Assembly: GCF_014205055.1 (NCBI RefSeq) | Contig: NZ_JACHMS010000001.1 | Location: forward strand, 682,001-746,000 | DNA length: 64,000 nt | Direction of reading: 5' to 3' | Origin: Streptomyces luteogriseus | Lineage (GTDB): Bacteria; Actinomycetota; Actinomycetes; Streptomycetales; Streptomycetaceae | Part shown: positions 50,011 to 58,057 of the stretch, in pieces | Layout of the letters: each line of letters opens with the position of its first letter | Position numbering within the stretch: the stretch's first letter is position 1 | Translations under genes and position numbers: made by a program | Notes under the pieces: model-generated | What the model was told of the DNA's origin: nothing | Database searches by the model: none | The model's input: only the letters and a program-made list of their open reading frames with translations

Positions 50011-51201
50011 ATGCGCATGCTCCTGCGCGGCGCGGCCGCGCTCGCGGCCGTCGTGACGGTCGCGTCACTCACGAGCGGTGCGGCGGCACACCCGCGGACG
50101 GGCAGGGCCGCCGAGGCCGCCGGGACCGTCCGGGCCTCCGCGGCCGCCCAGATCCCGCCCGGTGTCACCGCCGGTGTGGCCGTCTACGACCGTGAAGCCG
50201 GAAGGTTCACCGAACAGGTCGACGACAGCGCGCAGTTCCGGTCCGCGTCGGTCGTCAAGCTCCTGCTGACCCTGGACTTCCTGTGGGACCGCGGGCCCGA
50301 CTACACCATCCCGCCGGCCGACCGCGCCCGGCTGGAGCCGATGCTGCGCGGCAGCGACGACGACGCCGCCGACCACTACTGGTCGACGTACGGCGGCTCG
50401 GCGATCATCAAGCGGATGACCGGCCGGACCGAGCTCGGTCTGCGCGACACGGCGCCACCGCCCGCCGGCTACCCGGGCTTCTGGGGTTACACCGCCGTCT
50501 CCGCGCGGGACACCGTGGCGATCTACCGGTACATCCTGGAGAGGGCGCCCGCACCCGTCCGTGACTTCATCATGGACAACCTGCGCCGCTCCACCCGCTG
50601 CTCGGCCACCGACCACTTCGACCAGCACTTCGGCATCGCCGGGGCGTTCGACAAGCCCTGGGCGGTGAAGCAGGGCTGGTCCGGGAAGTACGCAAAGGGC
50701 ACCTGCGGCTCTCAGGCCGCGTCCTCGGGAGTGCGGGCGGAGTCGGCCGCCCCGGCTCCCCGGGCCGCCGCGGCCGTGGACCTCTCCCGTCCCGCGCTGC
50801 ACTCCACCGGCACGGTGGGCGCGAACGACCGCTCGATCGTGGCCGTGCTGACGCTGCACCCGGTCGGCACCTCGTACGGCAAGGCGTACACCGACATCGG
50901 GCGGCTGACGCGCTCGCTGAACGTGCCGGGGGCGAAGCGGCCCGCCGGGACCTGGTTCGGCACCTGGGGCGAGTTCGTGAACGTCCGCAGGGGGCCGGCC
51001 ACGGGCGGTGACCGGATGACGCAGCTGCCCGCCGGAGTCGAGGTGCTGGTGGGCTGCCAGGTCCGTGGCGAAGTGGTCAATGTGCCGCCGTACACCAACG
51101 AGTGGTGGGCCTATCTGCCCCAGTACGGCGGCTACATCTCCAACATCTACATCAGCTCGCCGGACAACCGGCTGCCGAACGTCCCGGAGTGCGCCGCGTA
51201 G
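50011..51201 (+). CDS. secreted serine hydrolase (beta-lactamase-like fold) with C-terminal SH3 domain
   Basis: A 396-residue exported protein. A signal peptide covers about residues 1-26 (LLRGAAALAAVVTVASLTSG). The N-terminal domain begins VTAGVAVYDREAG and has SASVVKLLLT, with the Ser-x-x-Lys of serine beta-lactamase/DD-peptidase relatives; a conventional KTG motif is not clear (AVKQGWSGKYAKG may stand for it). The C-terminal 80 residues (FVNVRRGPATGGDRMTQLPAG and ISNIYISS) form an SH3-like domain like the protein at 48802. It may act on or inspect peptidoglycan. Site 3 of the shared palindrome lies upstream. Catalytic activity is uncertain. Confidence 0.85.
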   Translation: MRMLLRGAAALAAVVTVASLTSGAAAHPRTGRAAEAAGTVRASAAAQIPPGVTAGVAVYDREAGRFTEQVDDSAQFRSASVVKLLLTLDFLWDRGPDYTIPPADRARLEPMLRGSDDDAADHYWSTYGGSAIIKRMTGRTELGLRDTAPPPAGYPGFWGYTAVSARDTVAIYRYILERAPAPVRDFIMDNLRRSTRCSATDHFDQHFGIAGAFDKPWAVKQGWSGKYAKGTCGSQAASSGVRAESAAPAPRAAAAVDLSRPALHSTGTVGANDRSIVAVLTLHPVGTSYGKAYTDIGRLTRSLNVPGAKRPAGTWFGTWGEFVNVRRGPATGGDRMTQLPAGVEVLVGCQVRGEVVNVPPYTNEWWAYLPQYGGYISNIYISSPDNRLPNVPECAA

Positions 51202-51248
51202 CGGCCGTGACGGGAACGGGGGACGAGCGGTGGGCAGGGCTGCGGCCC

Positions 51249-51375
51249 CGCCCACCGCTCGCGGTCGTACGGGTCAGCGCTCTCGGTCGTACGGGTCAGC
51301 GCTCGCGGTCGTACGGGTCAGCGCTCGCGGTCGTACGGGTCAGCGCTCGTGCTCGGCACGGGTCAGCGCTCGTAC
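51249..51375. repeat. 22-base tandem repeat starting at the kinase stop codon
   Basis: GGTCGTACGGGTCAGCGCTC recurs at 51263, 51285, 51307 and 51329 with exact 22-base spacing, followed by one or two degraded units. On the minus strand each unit includes GAG CGC TGA, the last two codons and stop of the kinase gene, so the gene's own end appears to have been amplified. Confidence 0.85.
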
Positions 51376-52907
51376 TCGGCGAGGTAGCCCATCACCTTGT
51401 CCACGTGCGGTTTCACCCGCTCCGGTACGCCGCGCTCCTCGATGACCGTACGGTCGCTGGTGCGGTAGCCGGCCGCAACGAGCGCGGGCAGGTCCTTCTT
51501 CGGCAGCCCGGCCTGTTTGAAGCGCTGGTCGAGCCAGCACACGTACAGGCTCATGGTGGAGATCGCGTCCGGCGGCGACATGTGGTCCTTGTCGCCGTCA
51601 CCGTCCCCGTCCACCGCCCAGGCGCGGAACACCGACGGCGTCCACATGGCGATGCCGTACTCCTCGCTCTGCGGGCGGGAGGCCTTCGGGTCGAAGTTGC
51701 TCTCGGCCTTGATCAGCGCGGCGAGCAGGGCGGGCGTGATCTCCTCGTCGGTGCAGCGGTGGGCCGCGCGGGCGATGACGGGGCGCAGTGCCTCGGGTAC
51801 GTCGGAGTCCTCGGGGATCTCACCGGCCGGCGTGCCGGTGACGGTGGGGGTGACGTGGTCGCGTTCGTCGTCCTGGGTGCCGCCGTCTCCCCCGAGGAGG
51901 GCCGCACCGGCGACCGCGGCGGCGGTCAGCACGACGAGCCCGGCCGCGACGGCGGGCACCAGGCGTCTTCGGCGCCGGTGCGGACCGACCGTGATGGCAT
52001 CGACCCGGGCGGCGACGCCGTCGGCCGTGTGCGGGAGCCGGGCGGCGTGATCCGGGGCCAGGCAGTCCGCGATCAGCCGGCGCATGTCCTCGTCGAGGCC
52101 GGCGTCGAGCCGCAGGGGTGCGGTGCCGCGGGCGTAGGCCTGGGCGGCGAGCGAGCGGGCCCGGGCCGTCGCACCCGGGAACGGATGGAGCCCGCCGGCG
52201 AGGACCTGGTGGGCGAGGACGCCGAAGGCCCAGATGTCGGCGGTGGGCCGGACGACGGCGCCCTGGGTGCCGGTGCGCTGGGACCACCACTCGGGGGGCA
52301 GATGGTCCAGGGTGCCGAGCGGGGGCAAGTGGGCGTGGGTGCCGTCGAGTTCGGCGGCCAGGCCGAAGTCCGCCAGCCATACCCGGCCGCCCGCGCCCAG
52401 CAGGACGTTGGCGGGCTTGAGGTCGCCGTGCACCCACCCGGCGTCGTGCATATGGGCCAGTCCGGCGGCGACCCCGCGCAGAACACGGTCGGCGTCCGCG
52501 ATCGGCCCGCCCGTCTCGGCGGCATCCAGTACGTCCTTGAGACTGGCCTCGGCCCGGTCCATGACCAGCGCGATCGCGCCGTCCAGGGCGGGCAGCTCCG
52601 GTGCCTCGACGGTGCAGACGGCGTGGGTGCGGACGAGGTGGGGGTGGTCCGCCTCCTCGCTGAACCGGACCTCGCGCGCCACGAGTTCACCGAGCGCGGC
52701 ACGCTGCCCGGGCCCGAGGGAGCCGGTCGGGAGCACCTTCACCGCGGCGGGAGTGCCGTCGGCGGCCGCACGGGCTTCGTACACCGTTCCCCAGCCGCCG
52801 GAGCCGATGACCGCACCGACCTCCCAGCCCTCGATGCGGAAGCCCTCCGGGAGTCGGGGCGGGCGGGGTGTTTCGAGCTCGTCGTCACGCTCCTCGGACG
52901 TCGTCAC
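51363..52907 (-). CDS. transmembrane Ser/Thr kinase with extracellular lytic-transglycosylase-like domain
   Basis: A 514-residue protein. The cytoplasmic Hanks-type kinase (about 28-285) looks complete: IGSGGWGTVYEA, K57 in AAVKVL, D162 in WVHGDLKPAN, LADFGLA and GTLDHLPPEWW. A single membrane segment (about 316-338) is followed by a linker, then a lysozyme-like transglycosylase domain (about 380-505). Its catalytic glutamate E402 is in IKAESNFDPKAS, and DGDGDGDKDHMSPPDAI is typical of actinobacterial muramidase-like enzymes. So PASTA repeats are replaced by a possible peptidoglycan-cleaving or -binding domain. GTG 52907 overlaps the FHA gene's stop by 4 bases, giving tight coupling. Whether the outer domain is catalytic is not known. 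Confidence 0.88.
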   Translation of the reverse strand: MTTSEERDDELETPRPPRLPEGFRIEGWEVGAVIGSGGWGTVYEARAAADGTPAAVKVLPTGSLGPGQRAALGELVAREVRFSEEADHPHLVRTHAVCTVEAPELPALDGAIALVMDRAEASLKDVLDAAETGGPIADADRVLRGVAAGLAHMHDAGWVHGDLKPANVLLGAGGRVWLADFGLAAELDGTHAHLPPLGTLDHLPPEWWSQRTGTQGAVVRPTADIWAFGVLAHQVLAGGLHPFPGATARARSLAAQAYARGTAPLRLDAGLDEDMRRLIADCLAPDHAARLPHTADGVAARVDAITVGPHRRRRRLVPAVAAGLVVLTAAAVAGAALLGGDGGTQDDERDHVTPTVTGTPAGEIPEDSDVPEALRPVIARAAHRCTDEEITPALLAALIKAESNFDPKASRPQSEEYGIAMWTPSVFRAWAVDGDGDGDKDHMSPPDAISTMSLYVCWLDQRFKQAGLPKKDLPALVAAGYRTSDRTVIEERGVPERVKPHVDKVMGYLAEYER

Positions 52908-53701
52908 GCGCCGGCCTCCTGCGGGTCGGCGAGGCGTGCGGCGCCGCGGGGCGGCAGCAGGCCGAGGTGTTCCTCGCGGACCAGCCCGAAGCGCAGGGCG
53001 ACGGAGGCGAGCCGGGTGCGCTTGGCGCCGGTGCGTCCGCCGTCGGTCGCGGCCGCGGCCTCCTCGCCGAGGTCCAGGCGCAGTTTGGCGAAGGCGAGGT
53101 AGTCGATGTGGTAGTTGACCGCGGAGCGTGTCAGGTCCCGGCAGGACTCCAGCGGCCGCAGCCGCTCCACGATCTGCCCGACGCCGGGCAGCGCCGAGTC
53201 GGAGGGGTCGCGCAGCCGGGGTTCGCACAGGGCCACCAGGACGAGGAAGTACTTCGACGTCGGGTCCAGGGCGAAGGGGTGGACGGTCTGTTCGCCGCCG
53301 CCCGGCACGGACTGCTCGCCGAGATAGGCGTGTTGGGGCGCGAACACCTTGAACGTGGCGGTGCCGGACAGTGCGGGCAGCACCACGCGGGAGAACTCGA
53401 AGGGCACGGGCGCCCCGAGCCGCCCGGGTGCGACGGTGAGGTACTCGCCGGCCCCCTCCAGGTTCTCGACCACGTACGACACGCTGCGGCTGAAGTTGGA
53501 CAGCCGCCAGTAGTCCCCCGCTGCCTCCAGTTGCCCGGCCCGGCGGGAGATCCCCGGGTCGGGCAGGACGATACGGACCCCCGCCCCGCCGCGTCCGAAG
53601 TCCGCGATGTCCCCCGGCCCCAGGTGGATCAGTTCGGGACTGCCCGTCTCCACCTCACCCCACTGGGCGGTACCGGGCAACTGCACGATGATCGTTTCCA
53701 C
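52904..53701 (-). CDS. FHA-domain protein with C-terminal helix-turn-helix-like region
   Basis: A 265-residue protein. The FHA-like phosphothreonine-binding domain (about 1-100) shows IVLPDPGISRRAGQLEA and WRLSNFSRSVSY, which include the conserved SR and N-S positions. The C-terminal half has LVLVALCEPRLRDP and VERLRPLESCRDLTRSAVNY followed by HIDYLAFAKLRL, resembling the winged-helix regions of actinomycete FHA regulators. It is probably a phosphoprotein reader for the kinase whose gene overlaps it by 4 bases. It overlaps the upstream methyltransferase frame by 73 bases. The HTH assignment is tentative. Confidence 0.8.
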   Translation of the reverse strand: METIIVQLPGTAQWGEVETGSPELIHLGPGDIADFGRGGAGVRIVLPDPGISRRAGQLEAAGDYWRLSNFSRSVSYVVENLEGAGEYLTVAPGRLGAPVPFEFSRVVLPALSGTATFKVFAPQHAYLGEQSVPGGGEQTVHPFALDPTSKYFLVLVALCEPRLRDPSDSALPGVGQIVERLRPLESCRDLTRSAVNYHIDYLAFAKLRLDLGEEAAAATDGGRTGAKRTRLASVALRFGLVREEHLGLLPPRGAARLADPQEAGA

Positions 53702-54525
53702 GCGGACTCCCCCGCTGATGTCGCCCCCGATTTGGTCGCGAGGATTGTACGGTCGGCCTCCATGTGCCGCGGAGTCGGCGGGGCGCCCCGGCGGGCGGTT
53801 TCCGGGCGCCGCGCGACGAACACGAACTCCCGGCCCGGCCGGTCCGGTGCGTCACGTACGTCCTCCAGCACATCGGCCTGCGCTGCGAGCGCCGCCTCGT
53901 CCTCCTGGCGCTCGCGAAAGCGCAGCGTCGAGTCCGACGTCAGCGTCTGCCCGTCCGCGGCGAACACATAGGTCCACCGGGACGTCACCAGCGGTCCGCT
54001 GACGTCGAGCAGGTCGCCCCAGGACTCGACGGCGCCGGCCCCGGCAATCTCTGTCACGCCGTACGTGGCCTCGCGGTTCCACTCCTCCCAGACGTGACGG
54101 GCCGGTATCCGCGGCTCGAACACCAGGCGCCCGCCGGGCCGCAGCGCCGCCCGGATGCCTTGCAGGGTCCGCTGCCAGTCCTCCGGGCCGGTGATCTCCT
54201 GGGCGGCGTTGCCCGTGATCGTCGCGAGGTCGACGGTGAGGGGCGGCAGGGTCGTCGCGTCGCCGTGGATCCACCGCACCCGCTCGCCACCCGGCTTGCC
54301 GCGCGCCACGTCCAGGGGCGCCCGGGCGGGATCGACGCCGGCGACTTCGATGCCGCCTCCGGCCGGCAGCAGCGCGAACACCCCTGTTCCGCAGCCGATG
54401 TCGAGGACATGCCGGGCCCCGGTCTCCTCCGCCGTGCGCAGGCACGGGTCGAGGCCGCGGCGGTCGGGGCCGAGCCGGTCGTACACCGCGGCGAGCCCCG
54501 GACGCCGGAAGCACTCGTCAGCCAT
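53629..54525 (-). CDS. class I SAM-dependent methyltransferase
   Basis: A 298-residue protein with a SAM-binding core: VLDIGCGTGVFALLPAGG, VAGVDPARAPLDVAR, WIHGDATTLPPLTVDLATIT and RAALRPGGRLVFEPR. Substrate is unknown. The last 60 or so residues run past where relatives stop (FVFVARRPE) and overlap the FHA gene start by 73 bases, so the annotated tail may be read-through in a non-conserved frame. It may be the first gene of a methyltransferase-FHA-kinase operon. Confidence 0.85.
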   Translation of the reverse strand: MADECFRRPGLAAVYDRLGPDRRGLDPCLRTAEETGARHVLDIGCGTGVFALLPAGGGIEVAGVDPARAPLDVARGKPGGERVRWIHGDATTLPPLTVDLATITGNAAQEITGPEDWQRTLQGIRAALRPGGRLVFEPRIPARHVWEEWNREATYGVTEIAGAGAVESWGDLLDVSGPLVTSRWTYVFAADGQTLTSDSTLRFRERQEDEAALAAQADVLEDVRDAPDRPGREFVFVARRPETARRGAPPTPRHMEADRTILATKSGATSAGESAWKRSSCSCPVPPSGVRWRRAVPN

Positions 54526-54630
54526 GTGCCCGACGGTACGAAGGGCGGCTGCACGCGGCCACCGGTCTGCGGCGACCGCGTGGGCGCCCCGCGTCGGTGG
54601 CCGCGTTCGCTCGGCCGTGGGAGGTGCCTG

Positions 54631-55575
54631 TCAGCCGAGGCAGATGACCAGGAGGCAGAGTTCCTTCGGCTTCGTGTCGGCGGGAGACGTCTCGGGCGGG
54701 GTGGTCGACGCGGGCGGGGGGGTCGAAGGGGACGTCGGCTGCTGGGCGTCGGAGCCGGACCCGGCGGCCGGCGGTGTCGTCGGCTCGGTGGCCTGCGACG
54801 CGGACGAACCCGAGGTGCCGGTGGCCGTGTCGACGGTGTCCGTGACGGTCTTGCGGGGCGCGGTCGTCAGCGGCAGCTCGCGGGGCGCGGCGGCGGCTTC
54901 CGTGCGGGTGTCCGACGGCGTGGTGCGGGGGTCGGCGGCCCGGGACCGCTGGTGGCGCGAGGCGCGGTCGGCGTGCGACGGGGTCGTGGGGGTGGACGCG
55001 GCGCGCGGGGTGTCGTCCTTGCGCGACGTCGGTTCGGCGTACGTCGGCACCTCCCCCGCGGCGCCGCCCATGGTCGTGTCCTCCGGCGTCGCGGCCGCCT
55101 GCACGCCGGGCTTGGCGTTGCCGTTCATCGCGGCGACGGTCAGACCGCCTCCCACGAGCGCGACCGCCGTCGCCACCACGGCCCTGCGCTGGTTCTTCTT
55201 CCAGCGGGCCATCTGGCGGCGCCGGGCCGCCCGTCCCTGCGGCCGGGCTTCGTACCCCTCGGCCGCGTCCGTGTGTGTGTCCGCGTCCGCGTCCGTGTCC
55301 GGGGCGTCGTACCCGTCGGACGAGCCGGAGCCGGGGCCCTCCTGCGTGCGCGCGGGGATCTCGTCCCACACGGTCCCGTCGTGCCAGGTGGCCGGGTGGT
55401 CCCAGACGACCGGTCCACCGGAGGCCACGGCGCGTACGGGGGCCACCGCCGGCGCGGGGGCCGAGGCGGTACGGCCGCCGATGGCGGCGGGGTCGATGTC
55501 CGGGGCGTAGGCGCCGCACCCCGGGCAGACCAAGGCGCCGTTGAGGTGCCGACGGCACGAGGAGCAGTAGTCCAT
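54631..55575 (-). CDS. SCO2400-family zinc-ribbon membrane protein
   Basis: A 314-residue protein. The N-terminus MDYCSSCRRHLNGALVCPGC carries a four-cysteine zinc ribbon, the hallmark of the SCO2400 family. A basic region (RRRQMARWKKNQRR) precedes one membrane segment (AVVATAVALVGGGLTVAAM, about residue 138). The rest is a long Thr/Pro/Ser-rich tail, likely extracellular, ending with a short CLLVICLG. Function unknown. ATG 55575 is clear. It is divergent from the SapA-like gene. Confidence 0.82.
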   Translation of the reverse strand: MDYCSSCRRHLNGALVCPGCGAYAPDIDPAAIGGRTASAPAPAVAPVRAVASGGPVVWDHPATWHDGTVWDEIPARTQEGPGSGSSDGYDAPDTDADADTHTDAAEGYEARPQGRAARRRQMARWKKNQRRAVVATAVALVGGGLTVAAMNGNAKPGVQAAATPEDTTMGGAAGEVPTYAEPTSRKDDTPRAASTPTTPSHADRASRHQRSRAADPRTTPSDTRTEAAAAPRELPLTTAPRKTVTDTVDTATGTSGSSASQATEPTTPPAAGSGSDAQQPTSPSTPPPASTTPPETSPADTKPKELCLLVICLG

Positions 55576-55920
55576 GTGTGGTTTTCCCGATCTGGCTGTT
55601 CCGGCGGCTCGCCGGCCGCGCCTGGTCACGTTCGCACGTGGGATCGAGCCGTAACGCTAACGAGACTTTGGAAGGACGGTGTGCAGCCGATGTGACACCC
55701 CTGCACAGATCTTCTGGATCTCGCGTGTGCCATGAGAGGCCGGCGAGTAAGCGAGCCGGAGTCGGGGAACGCTGGGGCACCCGCGGTCGCCGCGCGGGAC
55801 TCCACACGTGCTCGCCCTCAACTCCCCTGATTTTCCTGCGAACTGACGCACAACCCTTTCGATACCCCGAGGGTCACACCATGCAGGAGCAACCATCTCG
55901 AAGAGTTGCAAGGGGGAAAT
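55576..55920. other. 345-base divergent intergenic region
   Basis: Promoters of the SCO2400-family and SapA-like genes. It is less GC-rich than the coding parts. GTAACGCTAACGAGAC at 55651-55666 has spaced AC-type half-sites like those bound by GlnR or AfsQ1/PhoP-type regulators, but this is a weak match. No terminator seen. Confidence 0.35.
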
Positions 55921-56370
55921 ATGCGATTCACCCGTTCCATCCTGGCCGCGTCCGCCGTGGCGGCACTGTCCATGGGCACCATGACCGCCCTGGCGTCGCC
56001 CGCCTCGGCCGCGCCCAACACCACTCCGCAGAAGGTCTGCGGCAGCGGCTACACGACGGTCAACTCGGCGAAGGTCGGCTCGTTGGGGACCGTCTACCTG
56101 ACCTACAACGCCTCCAACGGCCAGAACTGCGTCACGACCATCCGCAACAACCCGGGCAAGGCCGTGAACATGTCCGCCTGGGTCTCCGTCCCGGACACCG
56201 AGGAGAGCCACTACGACGAGGGCCTGTTCACGTCGTACGCCGGACCGACGTACGTCTACGGCAAGGGCCACTGCGTGGACTGGGGCGGCAGCATCGCCAA
56301 CACGTACGTGCAGGTGTACGGCTCCAACTGCGGCTCCCTGAAGGAGCACCGGGTCACCTTCACCCGCTGA
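55921..56370 (+). CDS. SapA-like secreted protein
   Basis: A 149-residue exported protein with a clear signal (MRFTRSILAASAVAALSMG, cleavage near ASPASAA). The mature part (VCGSGYTTVNSAKVGSLGTV, TYNASNGQNCVTTI, SWVSVP-like and CVDWGGSIA) matches the spore-associated protein A family of Streptomyces coelicolor. Four cysteines probably form disulfides. Its function is unknown; relatives are found on aerial hyphae and spores. AAGGGGGAAAT lies just before the ATG. Confidence 0.82.
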   Translation: MRFTRSILAASAVAALSMGTMTALASPASAAPNTTPQKVCGSGYTTVNSAKVGSLGTVYLTYNASNGQNCVTTIRNNPGKAVNMSAWVSVPDTEESHYDEGLFTSYAGPTYVYGKGHCVDWGGSIANTYVQVYGSNCGSLKEHRVTFTR

Positions 56371-56380
56371 CCCCCCTCCG

Positions 56381-56413
56381 GCCGGGCCCCACGGGCGACC
56401 GTGGCGGCCCGGC
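56381..56413. terminator. bidirectional terminator hairpin
   Basis: GCCGGGCC and GGCCCGGC form the outer stem, with CACGG and CCGTG inside. It separates the convergent SapA-like and AbfB genes. Confidence 0.75.
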
Positions 56414-56428
56414 TTCTCCGTGCCCGCC

Positions 56429-57817
56429 CTACGCCCAGGCCGTCACCGGCACGAACGAACTGTCCTGCCGGAACAGGTCCGTCCCGTCGGAGCGCTCCAC
56501 GCGGAGCTGGTAGGCGTAGTGGCGCAGGTAGTACCCGGGATAGTTGTACGACTCGAAGCGGACGGAGCCCGAGGACGCGCCGGCGCGGAGGAAGAACGTG
56601 GCGTCCTTCGCGAAGGTGCTCGTGCCGTCGTCGGTGTCGAAGCGGGCGCGGAAGTCCCAGTGGCGCAGGTACTTGCCGGCCGCGTCCCGGAAGGAGTAGC
56701 CGCTGCCGTCGGCGAGGCCGGCGACGACCGTGAAGGTGGCGGCCTGCTTCTCTGCGGTGGTGCTGGAGGTGGTGACGACGGGCAGGTTGAGCAGCGAGGA
56801 CTGCTGCTCCCAGTAGCGGGTCGAGTAGTTGGCCGAGCGGAAGGAGCGCGTGATGTTCCGGGCCAGGCTCGGGCCGCCCGCCACCGTCTCCTTGACCACC
56901 GTGAAGTGCCGGGCCGTGCCTGAGATCGCGGGCAGTGCGACCGGTGCCGTCCAGGTGGCGAAGGTGTCGCGGCTGTCGCTGTAGTAGTAGTTCCCGTCGC
57001 CGTAGCCGTCGAAGAACATCCGCCAGCCGCCGTTGTCGAGCTGCACGAGCGCCGGGCCCTCGCGGTAGCTGCCCCAGCCCGCCCAGTCGCCCGTCCGGCG
57101 GATCGTGTAAGGGCCCGCGAGGCTGGAGGCGGTGGCGTACTCGATGTACTTCGTCGTCTCGTTCTTGGGGAAGGCGTGGTACGTCGAGCCGGTCTTCACG
57201 ATGAAGGTGTCGATGTGGTTGGCGCCGATGCCGGAGAGGACGACCGGTGAACTCCACGCCGTCAGGGCCGAGTTCGTGGCTCTCAGCAGGTACGGCGTGA
57301 AGATCCACTCATCGTTCGTGGTGGAGCAGGACACGATGACGTGCACGCTGCCGTCGCTGTCGACGAACCACTCGGGCGCCCAGGCGCGGGACAGGCCCGC
57401 GATCGGCACGGTGTAGTCGTACAGGAACGTCCAGTTGACGCGGTCGGAGCTGCGGGCGAAGCCGATGGTCGTGCTGGGGTCCTGCCAGGTGTGCGTGGTG
57501 TAGGTGACGTAGTAGTAGCCGTCGGTGTGCCGGATGACGCTGGCGTCGCGGATCCGGTTCGCGGGCGGCGTGTACGCGGAGGAGCGCAGCAGCCGGAAGT
57601 CGGTGGCGTCGTCCGACTGGTAGACGTTGACCGTGCCGTCGTTGCTGTTGAGGAAGGGCACAATGGTGTAGCGGGTGGCCGAGCCGTTCGGGGGTGCGGC
57701 GGCCAGGGCGCTGCCGAGCAGCCCGGGGGCTTCGCCGAGCAGGGCGGCCGAGGCGGGCACGGCGGCCAGGGCACGCAGCAGGGCACGGCGGGACGGGACG
57801 GCGGGGTGTGGGGTCAC
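56429..57817 (-). CDS. secreted GH43-like arabinosidase with AbfB domain
   Basis: A 462-residue exported protein. A Tat-like signal (SRRALLRALAAVPASAALLG) precedes a five-bladed propeller (about 45-305; DASVIRHTDGYYYVTYTTHT, AWAPEWFVDSDGSVHVIVS and EGPALVQLDNGGWRMFFDG are characteristic of GH43-like enzymes). The C-terminal AbfB (CBM42) arabinose-binding domain spans about 310-462 (RSFRSANYSTRYWEQQ, YLRHWDFRARFDTDD). It probably debranches arabinoxylan outside the cell, as part of the same type of metabolism as the GH51 and GH74 genes at the left end. Exact bond specificity is not visible. Confidence 0.88.
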   Translation of the reverse strand: MTPHPAVPSRRALLRALAAVPASAALLGEAPGLLGSALAAAPPNGSATRYTIVPFLNSNDGTVNVYQSDDATDFRLLRSSAYTPPANRIRDASVIRHTDGYYYVTYTTHTWQDPSTTIGFARSSDRVNWTFLYDYTVPIAGLSRAWAPEWFVDSDGSVHVIVSCSTTNDEWIFTPYLLRATNSALTAWSSPVVLSGIGANHIDTFIVKTGSTYHAFPKNETTKYIEYATASSLAGPYTIRRTGDWAGWGSYREGPALVQLDNGGWRMFFDGYGDGNYYYSDSRDTFATWTAPVALPAISGTARHFTVVKETVAGGPSLARNITRSFRSANYSTRYWEQQSSLLNLPVVTTSSTTAEKQAATFTVVAGLADGSGYSFRDAAGKYLRHWDFRARFDTDDGTSTFAKDATFFLRAGASSGSVRFESYNYPGYYLRHYAYQLRVERSDGTDLFRQDSSFVPVTAWA

Positions 57818-57851
57818 GGCGGCTCTCCCTGAGAAACCGGGATTCGATATA

Positions 57852-57866
57852 CCGAACAGAGTTCGG
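57852..57866. promoter_or_regulatory. inverted repeat upstream of the AbfB-protein gene
   Basis: CCGAAC and GTTCGG flank AGA, about 35 bases upstream of the ATG. It is a plausible operator for a sugar regulator, not tested. Confidence 0.45.
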
Positions 57867-58057
57867 CAACTCGATCAGACGTAGGGGCTCGAAAGGTAAG
57901 GGCGGGGCGAAGGTGCGTCAATGGTTTGAGCAGGTGCCGATGCGCCCAGTGAGGAGGGGTGTGGCCGATGGTGAACTTCCACTCCCGTCATCGGCATTCC
58001 GCCACCGACCACCGGACGTTACCGTTCGGTAGAGAAGCCGCTTCCGGAGGTGTCCGT

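Noticed and set aside
51249..51375. 22-base repeats considered as regulator binding sites
   Set aside because: They begin with the end codons of the kinase gene and lie at its 3' side, which points to slippage amplification more than to operators.
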